A stretch of 64,000 nt of DNA from Avibacterium volantium (GCF_900635775.1 NZ_LR134167.1:2017001-2081000), one strand, 5' to 3'. Numbered from the stretch's first letter, positions 19,240 to 29,247 are shown. The notes: generated by a model not told the origin, from the sequence alone. Numbers and translations are program-made.

Positions 19240-20276
19240 TAACGAATAACAACCTGCTCTTCGCCTTCGCTCGCACTTTCAATGCGACCAATCTGCCACG
19301 CTTTTTCTCCTGCTTGTTGCAATAACGCCAACGCGGTTTCCACTTGATCTTGTGGCAAGGCGATGATCATACCCACCCCGCAGTTGAAGGTGCGATACAT
19401 TTCATAGCGATCGATATTGCCCTGCTCTTGTAGCCAGTTAAAAATAGCAGGCCACTGCCAGCTTGATTCATCGATCACCGCTTTCACATTATGCGGTAAC
19501 ACGCGTGGGATATTTTCCCAGAAACCACCACCCGTTAAGTGAGAAATGGCGTGAACAGGCACTTGTTTGATTAATTGTAAAATGGATTTAACATAAATTT
19601 TGGTTGGTGCTAACACTTGATCGGCGAAAGGCTTGCCGTCTAATTCTGCGCTAGCAGGATCGATACCTGAACGCTCGATCACTTTGCGAATTAAGGAATA
19701 ACCATTGGAATGCGCGCCACTTGAGCCTAATGCGATCAAGGCATCGCCCACTTTCACTTGGCTGCCGTCAATAATTTCTGACTTCTCGACCACGCCCACG
19801 CAGAAACCTGCTAAATCATAATCACCTTGATGATACATTCCCGGCATTTCTGCGGTTTCCCCGCCCACTAAGGCGCAACCTGATTGTTCACAACCGTTGG
19901 CAATGCCTTTAATCACGCTGGCTGCCACATCTACGTCTAATTTGCCTGTGGCATAATAATCTAGGAAAAATAGCGGTTCTGCCCCTTGCACCACTAAATC
20001 ATTAACACACATCGCCACCAAGTCAATGCCGATGGTATCGTGTTTATTCAAATCAATGGCAAGGCGTAATTTTGTGCCAACACCGTCTGTGCCAGATACC
20101 AAAATTGGCTCTTTATACTTACTTGGCAACGCACAAAGTGCGCCAAATCCGCCCAACCCGCCAATCACTTCGGGACGTGTGGTGCGTTTTACATCGGCTT
20201 TAATTTTTTCTACTAAGGCATTACCGGCATTAATATCCACACCCGCATCTTTGTAGCTTAATGATTGTTTGCTCAC
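19239..20276 (-). CDS. purM: Phosphoribosylformylglycinamidine cyclo-ligase PurM
   Basis: PurM closes the imidazole ring to give AIR, the fifth step of purine synthesis. The 345-aa product starts with the family motif SYKDAGVDI, and has [20 protein letters not shown] and the C-terminal GVGMI segment. It is the first gene of purMN. A PurR-like operator lies 55 bp upstream of its start, which fits repression by hypoxanthine or guanine. Confidence 0.96.
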   Translation of the reverse strand: MSKQSLSYKDAGVDINAGNALVEKIKADVKRTTRPEVIGGLGGFGALCALPSKYKEPILVSGTDGVGTKLRLAIDLNKHDTIGIDLVAMCVNDLVVQGAEPLFFLDYYATGKLDVDVAASVIKGIANGCEQSGCALVGGETAEMPGMYHQGDYDLAGFCVGVVEKSEIIDGSQVKVGDALIALGSSGAHSNGYSLIRKVIERSGIDPASAELDGKPFADQVLAPTKIYVKSILQLIKQVPVHAISHLTGGGFWENIPRVLPHNVKAVIDESSWQWPAIFNWLQEQGNIDRYEMYRTFNCGVGMIIALPQDQVETALALLQQAGEKAWQIGRIESASEGEEQVVIR

Positions 20277-20330
20277 GATTTTTTCCTATATGGCTTAGTT
20301 ACTGAAAATTGCGCGTATTGTAGCACGCCT

Positions 20331-20346
20331 ACGCAATCGTTTGCGA
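20331..20346. promoter_or_regulatory. PurR operator ahead of purMN
   Basis: ACGCAATCGTTTGCGA matches the PurR consensus ACGCAAACGTTTGCGT at 14 of 16 positions and is centred about 62 bp before the purM start. The match is seen; purR itself is not in the window. Confidence 0.75.
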
Positions 20347-20508
20347 TAAATTTTATCGCGTCGCTTTATTTTCACTCTTTATGTAAACCTGATTTTGTGG
20401 AACAGCTCACAAAATCGTCTTTTTTTGTTAGAAATCCCCATTCAAATATGCCAGAATGATTCTAACCTAATCAACGAGCGTTCTTCCTCAGAATGTAAGG
20501 AGGTCAAA

Positions 20509-20977
20509 ATGAAAAAATTAGGTTTATTGCTTAGCGTAATGCTACTTGCCGCTTGTTCTACTACGCCTACTTCACCCCCCCCCAGAAGTGAAACTCGTTC
20601 TGCCAACCTTAACCAAAGCAGGCTATTTCAAATTAGCGCCGAATGCAGAATATTATGTGGATACCCAATCGGTTTGGGTGGATAACGAAGACAAGCACTT
20701 AATTCATTTTGATGTGGTGATTAATTCGGATAAAGGCTTATTCGTGTATAAAGAGCGCCCAGAACTTTACGCGCGCTCCGTGCGTCAATACAAAATTCTC
20801 AACTGTAATACTTATCGTCTTACCCAAGTTAGAACGGATTACTACAGTGAATTTTGGGGCGATGGTATCCGCGCCGCCTTACGCAAACAACAACGACACA
20901 CGGTAAAATTGCAAAAAAATTCCACCCTTTATGTGTTAGGGCAAGTGATGTGCGCCAATATGTATCGAAAATGGTAA
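20509..20977 (+). pseudogene. Surface lipoprotein of the protein E (adhesin) family, out of frame at a poly-C tract
   Basis: The product resembles Haemophilus surface protein E, a lipoprotein adhesin that binds vitronectin and laminin. After a near-perfect ribosome site AAGGAGGT (20497-20504) the ATG at 20509 opens a lipoprotein signal ending in LAAC (cysteine 16). After TTPTSPPP the frame is lost and the peptide ends at 20685. The protein E core, from EVKLV through YYVDTQSVWVD, ARSVRQYKILNC and QVRTDYY to the stop at 20977, lies in another frame. The shift falls in a run of nine C (20575-20583). With eight C the gene would encode 155 aa, close to the roughly 160 aa of protein E. The tract may be a phase-variation switch in its OFF state, a fixed mutation, or a sequencing error. 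Confidence 0.85.
20575..20583. repeat. Poly-C(9) tract in the protein E-like gene
   Basis: Nine consecutive C lie ten codons or fewer after the lipobox cysteine codon. Nine puts the rest of the gene out of frame; eight or eleven would restore it; ten would stop within a few codons. Simple repeats of this length are the usual switch of phase-variable surface genes in this family. Confidence 0.9.
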
Positions 20978-21034
20978 GGCAATAAAAGTAAAATAAAAAA
21001 ATTAGGGCTGGGAAAAGTCAAAAGAAGAAAAACA

Positions 21035-21073
21035 AAGTGCGGTGCAAATTTTCAGAATTTTTGCACCGCACTT
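21035..21073. terminator. Bidirectional terminator made of inverted uptake sequences
   Basis: AAGTGCGGTGCAAA (21035-21048) pairs perfectly with TTTGCACCGCACTT (21060-21073) between the convergent protein E-like gene and ygdQ. The stem contains a complete uptake sequence in each arm. Confidence 0.8.
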
Positions 21074-21086
21074 CTTTATTTTAGCA

Positions 21087-21812
21087 TTATGGGCGTTTAA
21101 TCAAACGCTTACGCATTTTGATGTTGATCATTTCGACTACCACGGAGAAGCCCATAGCAAAGTAAATGTAGCCTTTTGGAATGTGGAAATCTAAGCCTTC
21201 ACCAATTAACGCCACCCCCACTAAAATCAAGAACGAAAGAGCAAGCACTTTCAGTGTTGGGTGCGATTCCACAAAATCACCAATCGGTTTAGCTGCTAGC
21301 ATCATTACGCCAACGGCAATCACGATTGCCAAAATCATCACGCCAATTTCGCTTGCCATTCCCACAGCAGTGATCACAGAATCCAGCGAGAATACAATAT
21401 CTAAAATGGCAATTTGAATAAGTACGCTGAAAAAATTCACTTTTTTTGCCGCACTTTGGTCTTCGCCCTCTTCTTCTGGCGTCATTGCGTGGTGAATTTC
21501 ATGGGTACTTTTTGCCACCAAAAATAATCCCCCCACGATTAAAATAAGATCACGCCCTGAAATTTGTTGCGAGAAAACTTCAAATAACGGCTCAGTGAGT
21601 TTCATTAACCAAGAAAGAGAAAGCAATAATAAAATACGCGTAGCCATTGCCAAACCTAAGCCTATTAAACGTCCTGATTGGCGTTGTTGGGCAGGCAAAC
21701 GCCCTACTAAAATACTGATAAAAATGATGTTATCAATACCTAAAACAATTTCTAATGCGGTTAGGGTAAATAAAGCCACCCACGCTTCGGGGCTGGCGAT
21801 CCAGTCAAACAT
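21087..21812 (-). CDS. ygdQ: TerC-family inner-membrane protein YgdQ
   Basis: A 241-aa TerC-family protein with seven or so hydrophobic segments and the family motifs EIVLGIDNIIFIS near the start and DIVFSLDSVITA in the second half; the Asp residues probably bind metal. TerC relatives are linked to metal-ion export, but this subgroup's substrate is not established. The ATG at 21812 is chosen over an extension of 12 codons because it gives the family start FDWIASPEAWVAL. It lies downstream of mutH as in E. coli (mutH-ygdQ), which supports the name. Confidence 0.88.
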   Translation of the reverse strand: MFDWIASPEAWVALFTLTALEIVLGIDNIIFISILVGRLPAQQRQSGRLIGLGLAMATRILLLLSLSWLMKLTEPLFEVFSQQISGRDLILIVGGLFLVAKSTHEIHHAMTPEEEGEDQSAAKKVNFFSVLIQIAILDIVFSLDSVITAVGMASEIGVMILAIVIAVGVMMLAAKPIGDFVESHPTLKVLALSFLILVGVALIGEGLDFHIPKGYIYFAMGFSVVVEMINIKMRKRLIKRP

Positions 21813-21882
21813 AATAAGTTCCTTATAGATTAAATCTAAAGCGAACAATGATATAGATTTCTGGCTTTAATGGAAAGGAAAA

Positions 21883-22551
21883 TCAGCCATTTTGCTGAAA
21901 CTGTTGCAGGATTTCGTGGGTGAAATTTTTGCGTAAATAAAAGCCGAGCGGTAAGGTGTCAATCATCTCGCCATTTCGCCCAATGCCTTTGGTGAGCGCT
22001 TTACTATTTGCACCTTTGGGGCGAAGTTGCAGCACTTCACCAAGGCGCGCGGTGATTTCATCAAGCCGACCAAACACGATATATTCCATTAATTCTTCCC
22101 AATCTTGCTGCAAACGTTGTTCTTGCTCAGGTGAGGGCTGCCATAAAATAGGCTGCCCAATATGACGTTCAGCAAGGGGAATGGTGCGTTCGCCTTCAAT
22201 GGGAATCCACAACACTTTGGATAATTTATGGCGAACGTGAGAAGACTGCCAAGTGATTCCACTATTTTGAATTAGCGGCGCAAGGCTGACGAAGGTGGTT
22301 TCAAGGGGCTTACCTTGACGATTAATGGGTATCGTTTTAAGTTCAATGCCAAGATGGGCAAAATCTTGTTCCGCTTTGCTGCCCGCGGTTGCGCCTAAGG
22401 CAGTTTCCAGCAGCATTCCCACCCAGCCTTTATCCCGTTTCAAATTGGGTGGCACAGACATATTCAGCTCCTTGGCAACTTCACCAAAGGTGAGTCCTGC
22501 CAGCGATTGCGCAAGGGTGAGTAGAGCTTGTTCGGTGTTTGGGCTATTCAT
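21883..22551 (-). CDS. mutH: DNA mismatch repair endonuclease MutH
   Basis: MutH nicks the unmethylated strand at hemimethylated GATC sites once MutS and MutL have found a mismatch. The 222-aa product has the family length, the restriction-fold active site with D in EQDFAHLG and E-x-K in GIELKTI, and the typical LLETALGA segment. Its presence implies Dam methylation in this organism. It lies between ogt and ygdQ on the same strand. The intact gene matters when weighing homopolymer slippage: mismatch repair appears present, at least in this component. Confidence 0.95.
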   Translation of the reverse strand: MNSPNTEQALLTLAQSLAGLTFGEVAKELNMSVPPNLKRDKGWVGMLLETALGATAGSKAEQDFAHLGIELKTIPINRQGKPLETTFVSLAPLIQNSGITWQSSHVRHKLSKVLWIPIEGERTIPLAERHIGQPILWQPSPEQEQRLQQDWEELMEYIVFGRLDEITARLGEVLQLRPKGANSKALTKGIGRNGEMIDTLPLGFYLRKNFTHEILQQFQQNG

Positions 22552-22581
22552 AAAGTGCGGTGCTTTTTTATTAAATTTTTG

Positions 22582-23121
22582 TTAGCTTTGATACTTTTTC
22601 AATAATTTCTGTTTGACGTATTCCACGCCTTTATCTACATAAGCAATATTTTCTAACTGTAATAAATGGCGTTTGGCAGGCAACCCGCCGCCAAATCCCG
22701 TTAGCTGACGTGTTTTTCCTAACACACGATGGCAAGGAATAATAATGCTAATTGGATTACTTCCCACCGCACCACCTACAGCGCGCACCGCTTTAGGCTT
22801 GTTAATGCGATTGGCTAACTCACCATAACTTATGGTTTCACCATAAGCAATTTTGCAAAGCTGCTGCCAAATGCTTTGCTGAAAAGGCGTGCCTTGTGGA
22901 TTAAGCGGAATCCCTGCAAAATCTTCTTTTTCACCATTAAAATAACGGGTTAATGCTGCCGAAACTTGTGCAAAGAGCGGGTGATTTTCCTGTAAAATCC
23001 ATTTCGGATTTGGCGCAATTTGTTCAGCTTCTAAATCCAAATTGGTTAATTTGTTATCTTGGCTAATCATCAATAACCGCCCAATGGGGGAATGATAATA
23101 ACAATAATAGATTTCGGACAT
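22582..23121 (-). CDS. ogt: Methylated-DNA--protein-cysteine methyltransferase Ogt
   Basis: Ogt removes methyl groups from O6-methylguanine and O4-methylthymine by irreversible transfer to its own cysteine. The 179-aa product has the acceptor motif PCHRV, the DNA-binding helix RAVGGAVGSNP and the GFGGG loop. The N-terminal domain is short as in Ogt rather than Ada. It lies 30 bp upstream of mutH on the same strand, so two DNA repair genes sit together; ygdQ follows them. Confidence 0.94.
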   Translation of the reverse strand: MSEIYYCYYHSPIGRLLMISQDNKLTNLDLEAEQIAPNPKWILQENHPLFAQVSAALTRYFNGEKEDFAGIPLNPQGTPFQQSIWQQLCKIAYGETISYGELANRINKPKAVRAVGGAVGSNPISIIIPCHRVLGKTRQLTGFGGGLPAKRHLLQLENIAYVDKGVEYVKQKLLKKYQS

Positions 23122-23167
23122 TGGGAATTCTCTAAAAAATCACATAAAAAAGACCGCACTTACCTTT

Positions 23168-23491
23168 TTATACAGAAAAGCTCGCGCGATAGTTAGCTAT
23201 TTTCACCTTGTCTAAACTTTGTTGAAAACGTGCATTATGGTTCAGTTCCCACAAATCAAGGTTATTTTGTAAATTAATCCAAAATTCGGGGCTAGTACCA
23301 AATGCTTTTGCCAATTTTACCGCCATTTCTAAAGTTACTTTAGAATGACTGTTTACTAAGCTACTTGCAGTATTGCGATGAACATCAAGGATTTCAGCAA
23401 GATCGCTTACTTTAAGATTAAGTGGTTGCAAAAATTCTTCTTGTAAGATTTCTCCGACTGATGTGGGCTTGCGCTGTGTTGAGAACATCAT
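23168..23491 (-). CDS. higA: HigA-type antitoxin
   Basis: A 107-aa Xre-family helix-turn-helix protein of the HigA type, with PTSVGEILQEEF at the start, the DNA-binding helices around VSDLAEILDVHRNTASSLV and the SPEFWINLQ motif. HigA neutralises the toxin encoded just upstream and represses the shared promoter. The gene starts 6 bp after higB. The toxin-first order is typical of higBA and unlike most other type II pairs. Confidence 0.9.
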   Translation of the reverse strand: MMFSTQRKPTSVGEILQEEFLQPLNLKVSDLAEILDVHRNTASSLVNSHSKVTLEMAVKLAKAFGTSPEFWINLQNNLDLWELNHNARFQQSLDKVKIANYRASFSV

Positions 23492-23497
23492 TTCTCC

Positions 23498-23803
23498 TTA
23501 TAAATCATAACGATGTGGATCAAGATAAAGCTGAGAAAGTTCGCCATTATCGAAATGAAAAATCAGACGATATTGTTTATTCACCCTAATGGAATAACGT
23601 TTATTCTCTTTAGGCTCGAGCAGCTCAAGGTGATTGGCAGGCGGAACCCGTAAATCATTTAGATTTTCTGCCGCATTTATCATATCTAATTTTCTTGCTA
23701 ATACTTTCGTTAAATTTGCAGGAATTTTGCTATGCAATTCCCCATACTGGAAAAAACGATAAAGATAGTCATCTTTAAAATGCTTAGCCGTTAAATTAAA
23801 CAT
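23498..23803 (-). CDS. higB: HigB-type toxin (RelE superfamily mRNA interferase)
   Basis: A 101-aa RelE-superfamily protein with the HigB signature: a KLDMIN helix, DLRVPPANHLE, and KRYSIRVNKQYRLIFHF, ending in the usual DPHRYDL-like tail. Related HigB toxins cleave mRNA at the ribosome. The gene precedes higA by 6 bp. A promoter with 17-bp spacing and an inverted repeat over its -35 lies upstream, which fits autorepression. The basic and aromatic residues expected at the active site are present, so the toxin looks functional. Confidence 0.88.
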   Translation of the reverse strand: MFNLTAKHFKDDYLYRFFQYGELHSKIPANLTKVLARKLDMINAAENLNDLRVPPANHLELLEPKENKRYSIRVNKQYRLIFHFDNGELSQLYLDPHRYDL

Positions 23804-23838
23804 CTTATTTGCTCTGCTTATTTCTTATTATGAAAAAT

Positions 23839-23877
23839 ATTGTAAAGAATTGAATTGCATAGTACAAGTGTGCAATT
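23839..23877 (-). promoter_or_regulatory. higBA promoter with operator-like inverted repeat
   Basis: On the minus strand TTGTAC (23867-23862) and TACAAT (23844-23839) are spaced by 17 bp. An inverted repeat AATTGCA-N11-TGCAATT (23853-23877) spans the -35 box, a natural site for HigA. The sequence is seen; binding is inferred. Confidence 0.6.
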
Positions 23878-23883
23878 AAGAAA

Positions 23884-23907
23884 AAGCCTATCCAGCAGGA
23901 TAGGCTT
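23884..23907 (-). terminator. Terminator of fadL
   Basis: AAGCCTATCC and GGATAGGCTT form a perfect 10-bp stem with a 4-nt loop, followed by a T-run on the minus strand. It isolates fadL from the higBA promoter just beyond. Confidence 0.9.
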
Positions 23908-23944
23908 ATTATAATCCAATTCGCGTAAATGCCTAGTTCTTAAA

Positions 23945-25324
23945 TTAGAAGCTATAATTTACGTTTAGGCCGTAAAGGTTGGCGCTAGATTTTGAACGAT
24001 AGTCAGCTTTTACTTCAACTAAACCACCACCAAGACTTTGTGTTTCGGTAAAGTTGACTTTCTTACCGCGTAAATGAGCAAAACCGAAATCTACAGAAAG
24101 ACTTGGGGTAAATTTATAAGTTGCCCCTAAGCTATACCAAGTACGATCGGTATCTGGAATTGACGCACTCGCGTGCTCAGTTGGTGCAGCTGCTTCATCA
24201 TAAGCAATACCAGCGCGTAATGTTAGTTGATCATTAACAAGATAGCTTGCACCTAAGGCTACGCGTGTATTATCGCGGTATCTTTCTTCTTTATGGAATG
24301 CAAGATCACCATTGCGAGAGCCTGCCGGCACGCTCTCATAAGTCGCGTGTAAATTTTTCAAACGACTCCACTCTGTATATTTGTAGCTATAATGCACAGC
24401 AAAAGCATCTGTTAATTGGTGGAAACCAGAGATTTCCCAATAACCCGGTAAATTTAACGTTAATGAACCCGCACCAACATAAGGTTGAACACCATAAGGC
24501 ATATAACTTACTGCGTTACGATCTTTAAATTTCACATCAACTTTTGAGTGGTATGCAACACCGATACGGTTTCTTTCATTAAATTCATAAACCAAGCCAG
24601 CATTCCAACCAAATCCCCAAGCGCTTCTATCTTCAAGGTGAGTAAGAACTGTACCTTTCTCAACACCTGCACCAACTTGTGCCGCCATTGGTGCATAAGG
24701 GCTAGGACTTGCTGCAACCGCATTTAGTGCGTCATCTAAAATCCCTGCTGTACGTTCAACTTCAGCTTTAGCATAGATAGCATTTAAGCCAGCACCAATA
24801 CTAAATCCTTCAGTAACACGGTAAGCACCACTTAAATTTAAGTTAATTGCGCTTAAATCCGTTTTTCCGCCAAAAACACCCGCACTATAATCGCTGCCAT
24901 ATTCACTTCTTAAACCGAAGTTTACATTCATTCCTCCACCAATCGCGAATTTATCATTGATTGGGGCTACGAAATACATATTAGGTACTAATGAACCTGG
25001 TACAACATCATTATTATCAGCAGATTGTGGACGAGTAACTGGACGACCACCTGCTGTCGCGGTTACCGTACCATCAACACGAATTTTAGAATCGACATAA
25101 ACCCCACCCGCACTAAATTGGTTGGTTTTAAATAAAGTCATCAAAGCAGGGTTGGTAGCCACCACAGAGGCGTTATCAGCAATAGCTGCTTCACCAGCAT
25201 AAGCACGGCCAAGACCTGAGCTTGAAACTTCTGCTAATTGGAATGCAGCTGCTTGCGCACCTCCAGCGACAGCCAATAATGCAGAAGAAAGTAATGTTCT
25301 TGAAAAAATTGTTGTTTTAGTCAT
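23945..25324 (-). CDS. fadL: Outer-membrane fatty-acid transporter FadL / protein P1
   Basis: A 14-strand outer-membrane barrel of the FadL family, 459 aa, close to Haemophilus outer-membrane protein P1. A signal peptide ends at AGGAQA, then comes the hatch segment AFQLAEVSSSGLGRAYAGEAAIADNASVVATNPA written here in parts: AFQLAEVSSSGLGRAYAG, then DNASVVATNPALM. The protein ends in the barrel signature YSF. FadL carries long-chain fatty acids across the outer membrane; P1 is also a major surface antigen. The FadR regulator is encoded in this window. The gene is isolated, with a strong terminator after it and 250 bp upstream that show no clear regulatory site. Confidence 0.92.
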   Translation of the reverse strand: MTKTTIFSRTLLSSALLAVAGGAQAAAFQLAEVSSSGLGRAYAGEAAIADNASVVATNPALMTLFKTNQFSAGGVYVDSKIRVDGTVTATAGGRPVTRPQSADNNDVVPGSLVPNMYFVAPINDKFAIGGGMNVNFGLRSEYGSDYSAGVFGGKTDLSAINLNLSGAYRVTEGFSIGAGLNAIYAKAEVERTAGILDDALNAVAASPSPYAPMAAQVGAGVEKGTVLTHLEDRSAWGFGWNAGLVYEFNERNRIGVAYHSKVDVKFKDRNAVSYMPYGVQPYVGAGSLTLNLPGYWEISGFHQLTDAFAVHYSYKYTEWSRLKNLHATYESVPAGSRNGDLAFHKEERYRDNTRVALGASYLVNDQLTLRAGIAYDEAAAPTEHASASIPDTDRTWYSLGATYKFTPSLSVDFGFAHLRGKKVNFTETQSLGGGLVEVKADYRSKSSANLYGLNVNYSF

Positions 25325-25526
25325 TTGTAACCTTTTTTCGATTAAATTGATAAAAATTGATTAGAAAAGCTGTTGGATTGTAAAGAAAGCACTACACTAG
25401 TGCAAACAAATTTAGCCTAACAAATCAGAGTTCAGACCAGTTGAAAAATATAAAAAGAAAACAAAGGGATAATAAGCAGCCAGTTCATCGCAAACTTAGC
25501 TGTTATATCAAAAATAAGAATAAAAA

Positions 25527-25549
25527 AATGCCCAGCTAAGCCGGGCATT
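25527..25549 (-). terminator. Terminator of the YidE-type transporter gene
   Basis: AATGCCC and GGGCATT form a 7-bp stem, extended inside by a GC pair, and the minus strand continues with seven T. It lies 25 bp after the stop. Confidence 0.85.
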
Positions 25550-25574
25550 GATAAATTACTAAATGTGAGAAAAG

Positions 25575-27233
25575 TTAGAAAAAAGACCACAATAAAATAG
25601 CTAATAACTGTGGTGAGAGTATCCGCAAGAACATCACCAGTGGATAAACGGTGGCATAAGAAAGTGCGGCAATTCCGCTGTCTTCTTTAATCGCGTTGGC
25701 AAAGGCAAGCGCAGGGGGATCTGTCATTGAGCCTGCAAGTAAACCACATAAAGACAGGTAGTTAAGTTTTAGGTATAAACGCGCAAACAGCCCCACCGCC
25801 ATTAATGGGAAGAAGGTGATGATAATGCCATAGCCCATCCATTCAAGCCCAGAACCATTTACTAGGGTATCCACAAAGTTACCGCCTGATTTTAGCCCTA
25901 CAACCGCAAGGAATAACACAATGCCAATTTCGCGTAACGCTAAGTTAGCACTTGGTGGCATAAACCAGTAAAGTTTTCCAATGCTCCCTATTCTTGCCAA
26001 AATCAGCGCAACAACAAGCGGCCCACCAGCTAAACCCAGTTTTAGCGCCACAGAAAGCCCCGGAATATAAAAAGGAATTGAGCCTACTAACACCCCTAAG
26101 CCAATCCCGATAAAGACAGGGAGCATTTGCACCTGTTGCAATTTTTGCTGTGCGTTACCAATTAAGGCAATGGCGTTATCAATCATATCAGCGCGTCCGA
26201 CAATGTGTAGCACATCACCAAATTGCAAGCTCGTGTTTGCACTTGGTACAAGTTCCACCCCGGCACGGTTTAACCGAGAAATCACCACACCATATTTTTG
26301 ATGAATACCCAAAGATTTAATGCGTTTTCCCAAGACCTTTTCATTGGTTACCACAATGCGCTCTGAACGAAGATCACCGGTGAGTGTTGAGCGTGGCACA
26401 TCTACTTCTTCACCAATCACGAGCTTCATTTTTCTTAATGTATGCGCTTCCCCCACTAAATGGAGCAAATCATCAAGAAAAATTTCAGTGTCTGCATTCG
26501 GCACGCTTACGTTATCGCCACGTTTTAAGCGAGAACAAACCACCTCTTTACTTTCAAACCCCGGAATTTCAATTAGCGGCAAGCCGTTAAGATTTGGGTT
26601 CGTTACGCGCACATTCATTGAACGCAAACTTTCCTTATCCTGACCGCTTTCACGTTGGAAATTGGCCTCCTCTTCTTCCACTTTTATTTTAAAAAACAAC
26701 CGCACTAACCACATTGTGAGTAAAATCCCACAAATCCCAAAAGGGTAAGCTACGGCATAAGCCATACCCATATTGCTGGTGGTGTGGCTCATTCCTAATT
26801 CAGCAAGAATTTGTTGCCCGGCCCCTAAAGACGGAGTATTAGTTACCGCCCCAGAATAAACCCCAAGAATAATATCAAGTGGCACATCAGCGGCTTTATA
26901 TAGCACAACCACACTGGCTGCCCCAAGTAATACGATGAGCACCGCTAACCCATTGAGTTTTAAGCCTGATTCTCGTAATGAGGCAAAAAAACCCGGCCCT
27001 ACTTGAATACCAATCGTATAAACAAATAAGATCAAGCCAAATTCTTGAATAAAATGTAGCGTATGCGCATCTAAATGCACCCCATATTGGTTGGTAAAAT
27101 GGGCAACAATGATCCCCCCAAACAATACTCCCCCAATACCTAGCCCTACGCCACGAATTTTAAAATGGCCGATCCATAATCCGACCACCGCAACGAGGGC
27201 TAAAATGCTAATCGTAACTGCAATATCACTCAT
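25575..27233 (-). CDS. AspT/YidE/YbjL-family transporter (YidE-like)
   Basis: A 552-aa inner-membrane protein with two halves of five or six helices each, and two TrkA-C domains in the middle (about residues 205-290 and 290-375). This is the AspT/YidE/YbjL duplication architecture. It is close to E. coli YidE and, from memory, to H. influenzae HI_0035. The substrate is unknown; related AspT exchanges aspartate for alanine. It is divergent from the disrupted ABC exporter across 210 bp that show no further gene. Confidence 0.88.
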   Translation of the reverse strand: MSDIAVTISILALVAVVGLWIGHFKIRGVGLGIGGVLFGGIIVAHFTNQYGVHLDAHTLHFIQEFGLILFVYTIGIQVGPGFFASLRESGLKLNGLAVLIVLLGAASVVVLYKAADVPLDIILGVYSGAVTNTPSLGAGQQILAELGMSHTTSNMGMAYAVAYPFGICGILLTMWLVRLFFKIKVEEEEANFQRESGQDKESLRSMNVRVTNPNLNGLPLIEIPGFESKEVVCSRLKRGDNVSVPNADTEIFLDDLLHLVGEAHTLRKMKLVIGEEVDVPRSTLTGDLRSERIVVTNEKVLGKRIKSLGIHQKYGVVISRLNRAGVELVPSANTSLQFGDVLHIVGRADMIDNAIALIGNAQQKLQQVQMLPVFIGIGLGVLVGSIPFYIPGLSVALKLGLAGGPLVVALILARIGSIGKLYWFMPPSANLALREIGIVLFLAVVGLKSGGNFVDTLVNGSGLEWMGYGIIITFFPLMAVGLFARLYLKLNYLSLCGLLAGSMTDPPALAFANAIKEDSGIAALSYATVYPLVMFLRILSPQLLAILLWSFF

Positions 27234-27914
27234 AACAACCTCAAAAATTTAATTTAACTAAAAAAATTATAGCAATCTCCAGATAGAAAGAATAAATTAA
27301 AGTCCAAAAATTTAATCTACATCACATTTTTCTTGCTTACCGCATTAATTTCTTTAACAATCTTTGAACAAATTTCTCATTCTGCTATCTAAACAACACG
27401 ATTAACTATTTTCTTTTCTATCAACTCATTACTCGGAAATATTATGAATTGGTCAGACGAATTACTAAGTTCATTTTTATGGATAATCCAAAGCCTCGTG
27501 ATTACGAGCATTGTCTTCTCCCTTATCTTAGCGCTTTTAGTCAAAACAACTCGCTGGGCGCATCAATTTTGGCTTTTAGCTAAAAATTACCTTTCCCCCA
27601 AACAGAGCCTCAAACCACTCTGCTATTTTTGGGTGATCATCTTCTTTAATCTAGTTGCTGTGCGGTTAGATATTCTATTTTCTAATTGGTATAACGCAAT
27701 GTACAGCGCATTACAGGAAATGAATGTCAGCGTATTCTGGCAACAAATGGTCGTATTTTCCTTGCTTGCCACTGTTCACGTGTTGAATGTGCTGTTTACC
27801 TACTACATTTCGCAACGCTTCAAAATTCAATGGCGAACTTGGCTCAATGGGCATTATGTAGAAAAATGGACAGCCAACCTGATCTGCCCCCAAAAAGTTA
27901 GACTATATTCTAAT

Positions 27915-28709
27915 TTAATTCAAGGACTGAGTTCTGTATTCCACAGGGCTTAGTCCTTTGAGCTTCACTTGAATACGCTCATTGTTGTAGTAATGAATGT
28001 ACTCGTGAATCACTTTTTCAAGCTGTTCAAAGGTTTCAAACCGCTTGCCAAAGTAACATTCCGTCTTCAATCGCCCGAAAAAGCTTTCCATCGCACCATT
28101 ATCAAGGCAATTACCTTTTCTCGACATACTTTGCTTAATACCGTGTTTTTTCAATATCTCCTGATAACCCATCATTTGATACTGCCATCCTTGGTCGGAA
28201 TGCAGTATCGGTTTTTCCCCCGCTAATCGGTTCACCGCCTGGGTCAACATTCTGGTTATCTGCTCAAAATTCGGACTTCTCGCCACATCATAAGCAATAA
28301 TTTCGTTATTAAACAAGTCTTTAATCGGTGATAAATACACTTTGCCTTCCGCACATTTGAACTCGGTGATATCCGTTACCCACTTCTCATTCGGCATCGT
28401 TGCCGTAAAATCCCGTTGCAACAGATTATCGGCAATTTGTCCCACTTTGCCTTGGTAAGAACGATATTTTTTCTGCTTACTTTTTCCTTTTAACCCCAAA
28501 CGTTGCATTATCGCTTGCACCCTTTTGTGGTTGATAATCAAGTATTTCCTTAATTCCAAGGTAATTCGACGATAACCATAATTTTCGTCATTTTTGCGAT
28601 AAATTTCCTCTATTTTCTGTGAAATCGCTACATTTTTATCCGACTTTGGCTTGAGATGATAAAAGAACGAACTGCGTGCCAATCCGATTAGCCTGAGTAA
28701 CAATTCCAA
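27915..28709 (-). CDS. IS3-family transposase OrfB (copy 1)
   Basis: The catalytic part of the transposase, with an integrase-fold DDE core: D in WVTDITEF, D in LHSDQGWQY, and E in [13 protein letters not shown] helical HTH_21-like segment precedes it ([15 protein letters not shown]). The ORF has only a TTG as possible start and its frame is open back into the end of orfA ([16 protein letters not shown]), one base out of step. It is therefore probably made as an OrfAB fusion by programmed -1 frameshifting near the A-rich stretch at about 28748-28765, as in other IS3 members. Confidence 0.93.
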   Translation of the reverse strand: MELLLRLIGLARSSFFYHLKPKSDKNVAISQKIEEIYRKNDENYGYRRITLELRKYLIINHKRVQAIMQRLGLKGKSKQKKYRSYQGKVGQIADNLLQRDFTATMPNEKWVTDITEFKCAEGKVYLSPIKDLFNNEIIAYDVARSPNFEQITRMLTQAVNRLAGEKPILHSDQGWQYQMMGYQEILKKHGIKQSMSRKGNCLDNGAMESFFGRLKTECYFGKRFETFEQLEKVIHEYIHYYNNERIQVKLKGLSPVEYRTQSLN

Positions 28710-28732
28710 CGGGAAACGCGAGCGTAAGGCAT

Positions 28733-29242
28733 TTACGATGACGGCTTTTTCTGCATTTTTTGTTGGTTGAGTTCCTGCAACTTTTTTAGCATTGCATTCT
28801 CCGCTTCTAATTCCAAAATTCGGTAACGCAAGCGTTCTTCTTCTGTTTTGGGCGTTGGTGGCATTTTAGGTGAGTTGAGTTTCATACTTGGACGACCTTT
28901 AGGTTTGAGTAATAACCCATCTATACCTTGTTTTTCAAAGCGTTGCAACCATTGACTAATTATCCCTGAACTGGGGATATCAAAGCGAAAGCAGGCGGCT
29001 TCAGCGGAGCACTGGCCTTTTTTGATAGCTTGAATAACCTTTAATTTAAACTCAACAGAATAATATCGTTTTTTACCTAACACAGCTAATCCATTGATTC
29101 CATTATGATTAAATTTCGCAATCCAACGTGCTAACGTGCTTTGGGGAAGCTGAAAATACTGGCGAGTAAGCGAACGGTTTTTTCCATTTTGATGATAAAA
29201 GTCGAGCACTTGTTGTTTGAAACGTTGAGTATATTTAGTCAT
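28733..29242 (-). CDS. IS3-family OrfA (copy 1)
   Basis: A 169-aa DNA-binding protein with two helix-turn-helix segments (around [18 protein letters not shown] and [21 protein letters not shown]) and a C-terminal leucine-zipper-like coiled coil ([17 protein letters not shown]). This is the IS150-type OrfA. The ATG at 29242 directly follows a T-run; a weak AAGGTG ribosome site lies inside the hairpin of the IS end. The stop is 24 bp upstream of the first possible OrfB start. Confidence 0.93.
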   Translation of the reverse strand: MTKYTQRFKQQVLDFYHQNGKNRSLTRQYFQLPQSTLARWIAKFNHNGINGLAVLGKKRYYSVEFKLKVIQAIKKGQCSAEAACFRFDIPSSGIISQWLQRFEKQGIDGLLLKPKGRPSMKLNSPKMPPTPKTEEERLRYRILELEAENAMLKKLQELNQQKMQKKPSS

Positions 29243-29247
29243 AAAAA

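Noticed and set aside
28709..28733. OrfA and OrfB of the IS as a broken transposase
   Set aside because: Separate overlapping frames are normal for IS3 elements, which make the fusion by -1 frameshifting; both copies have the same layout.
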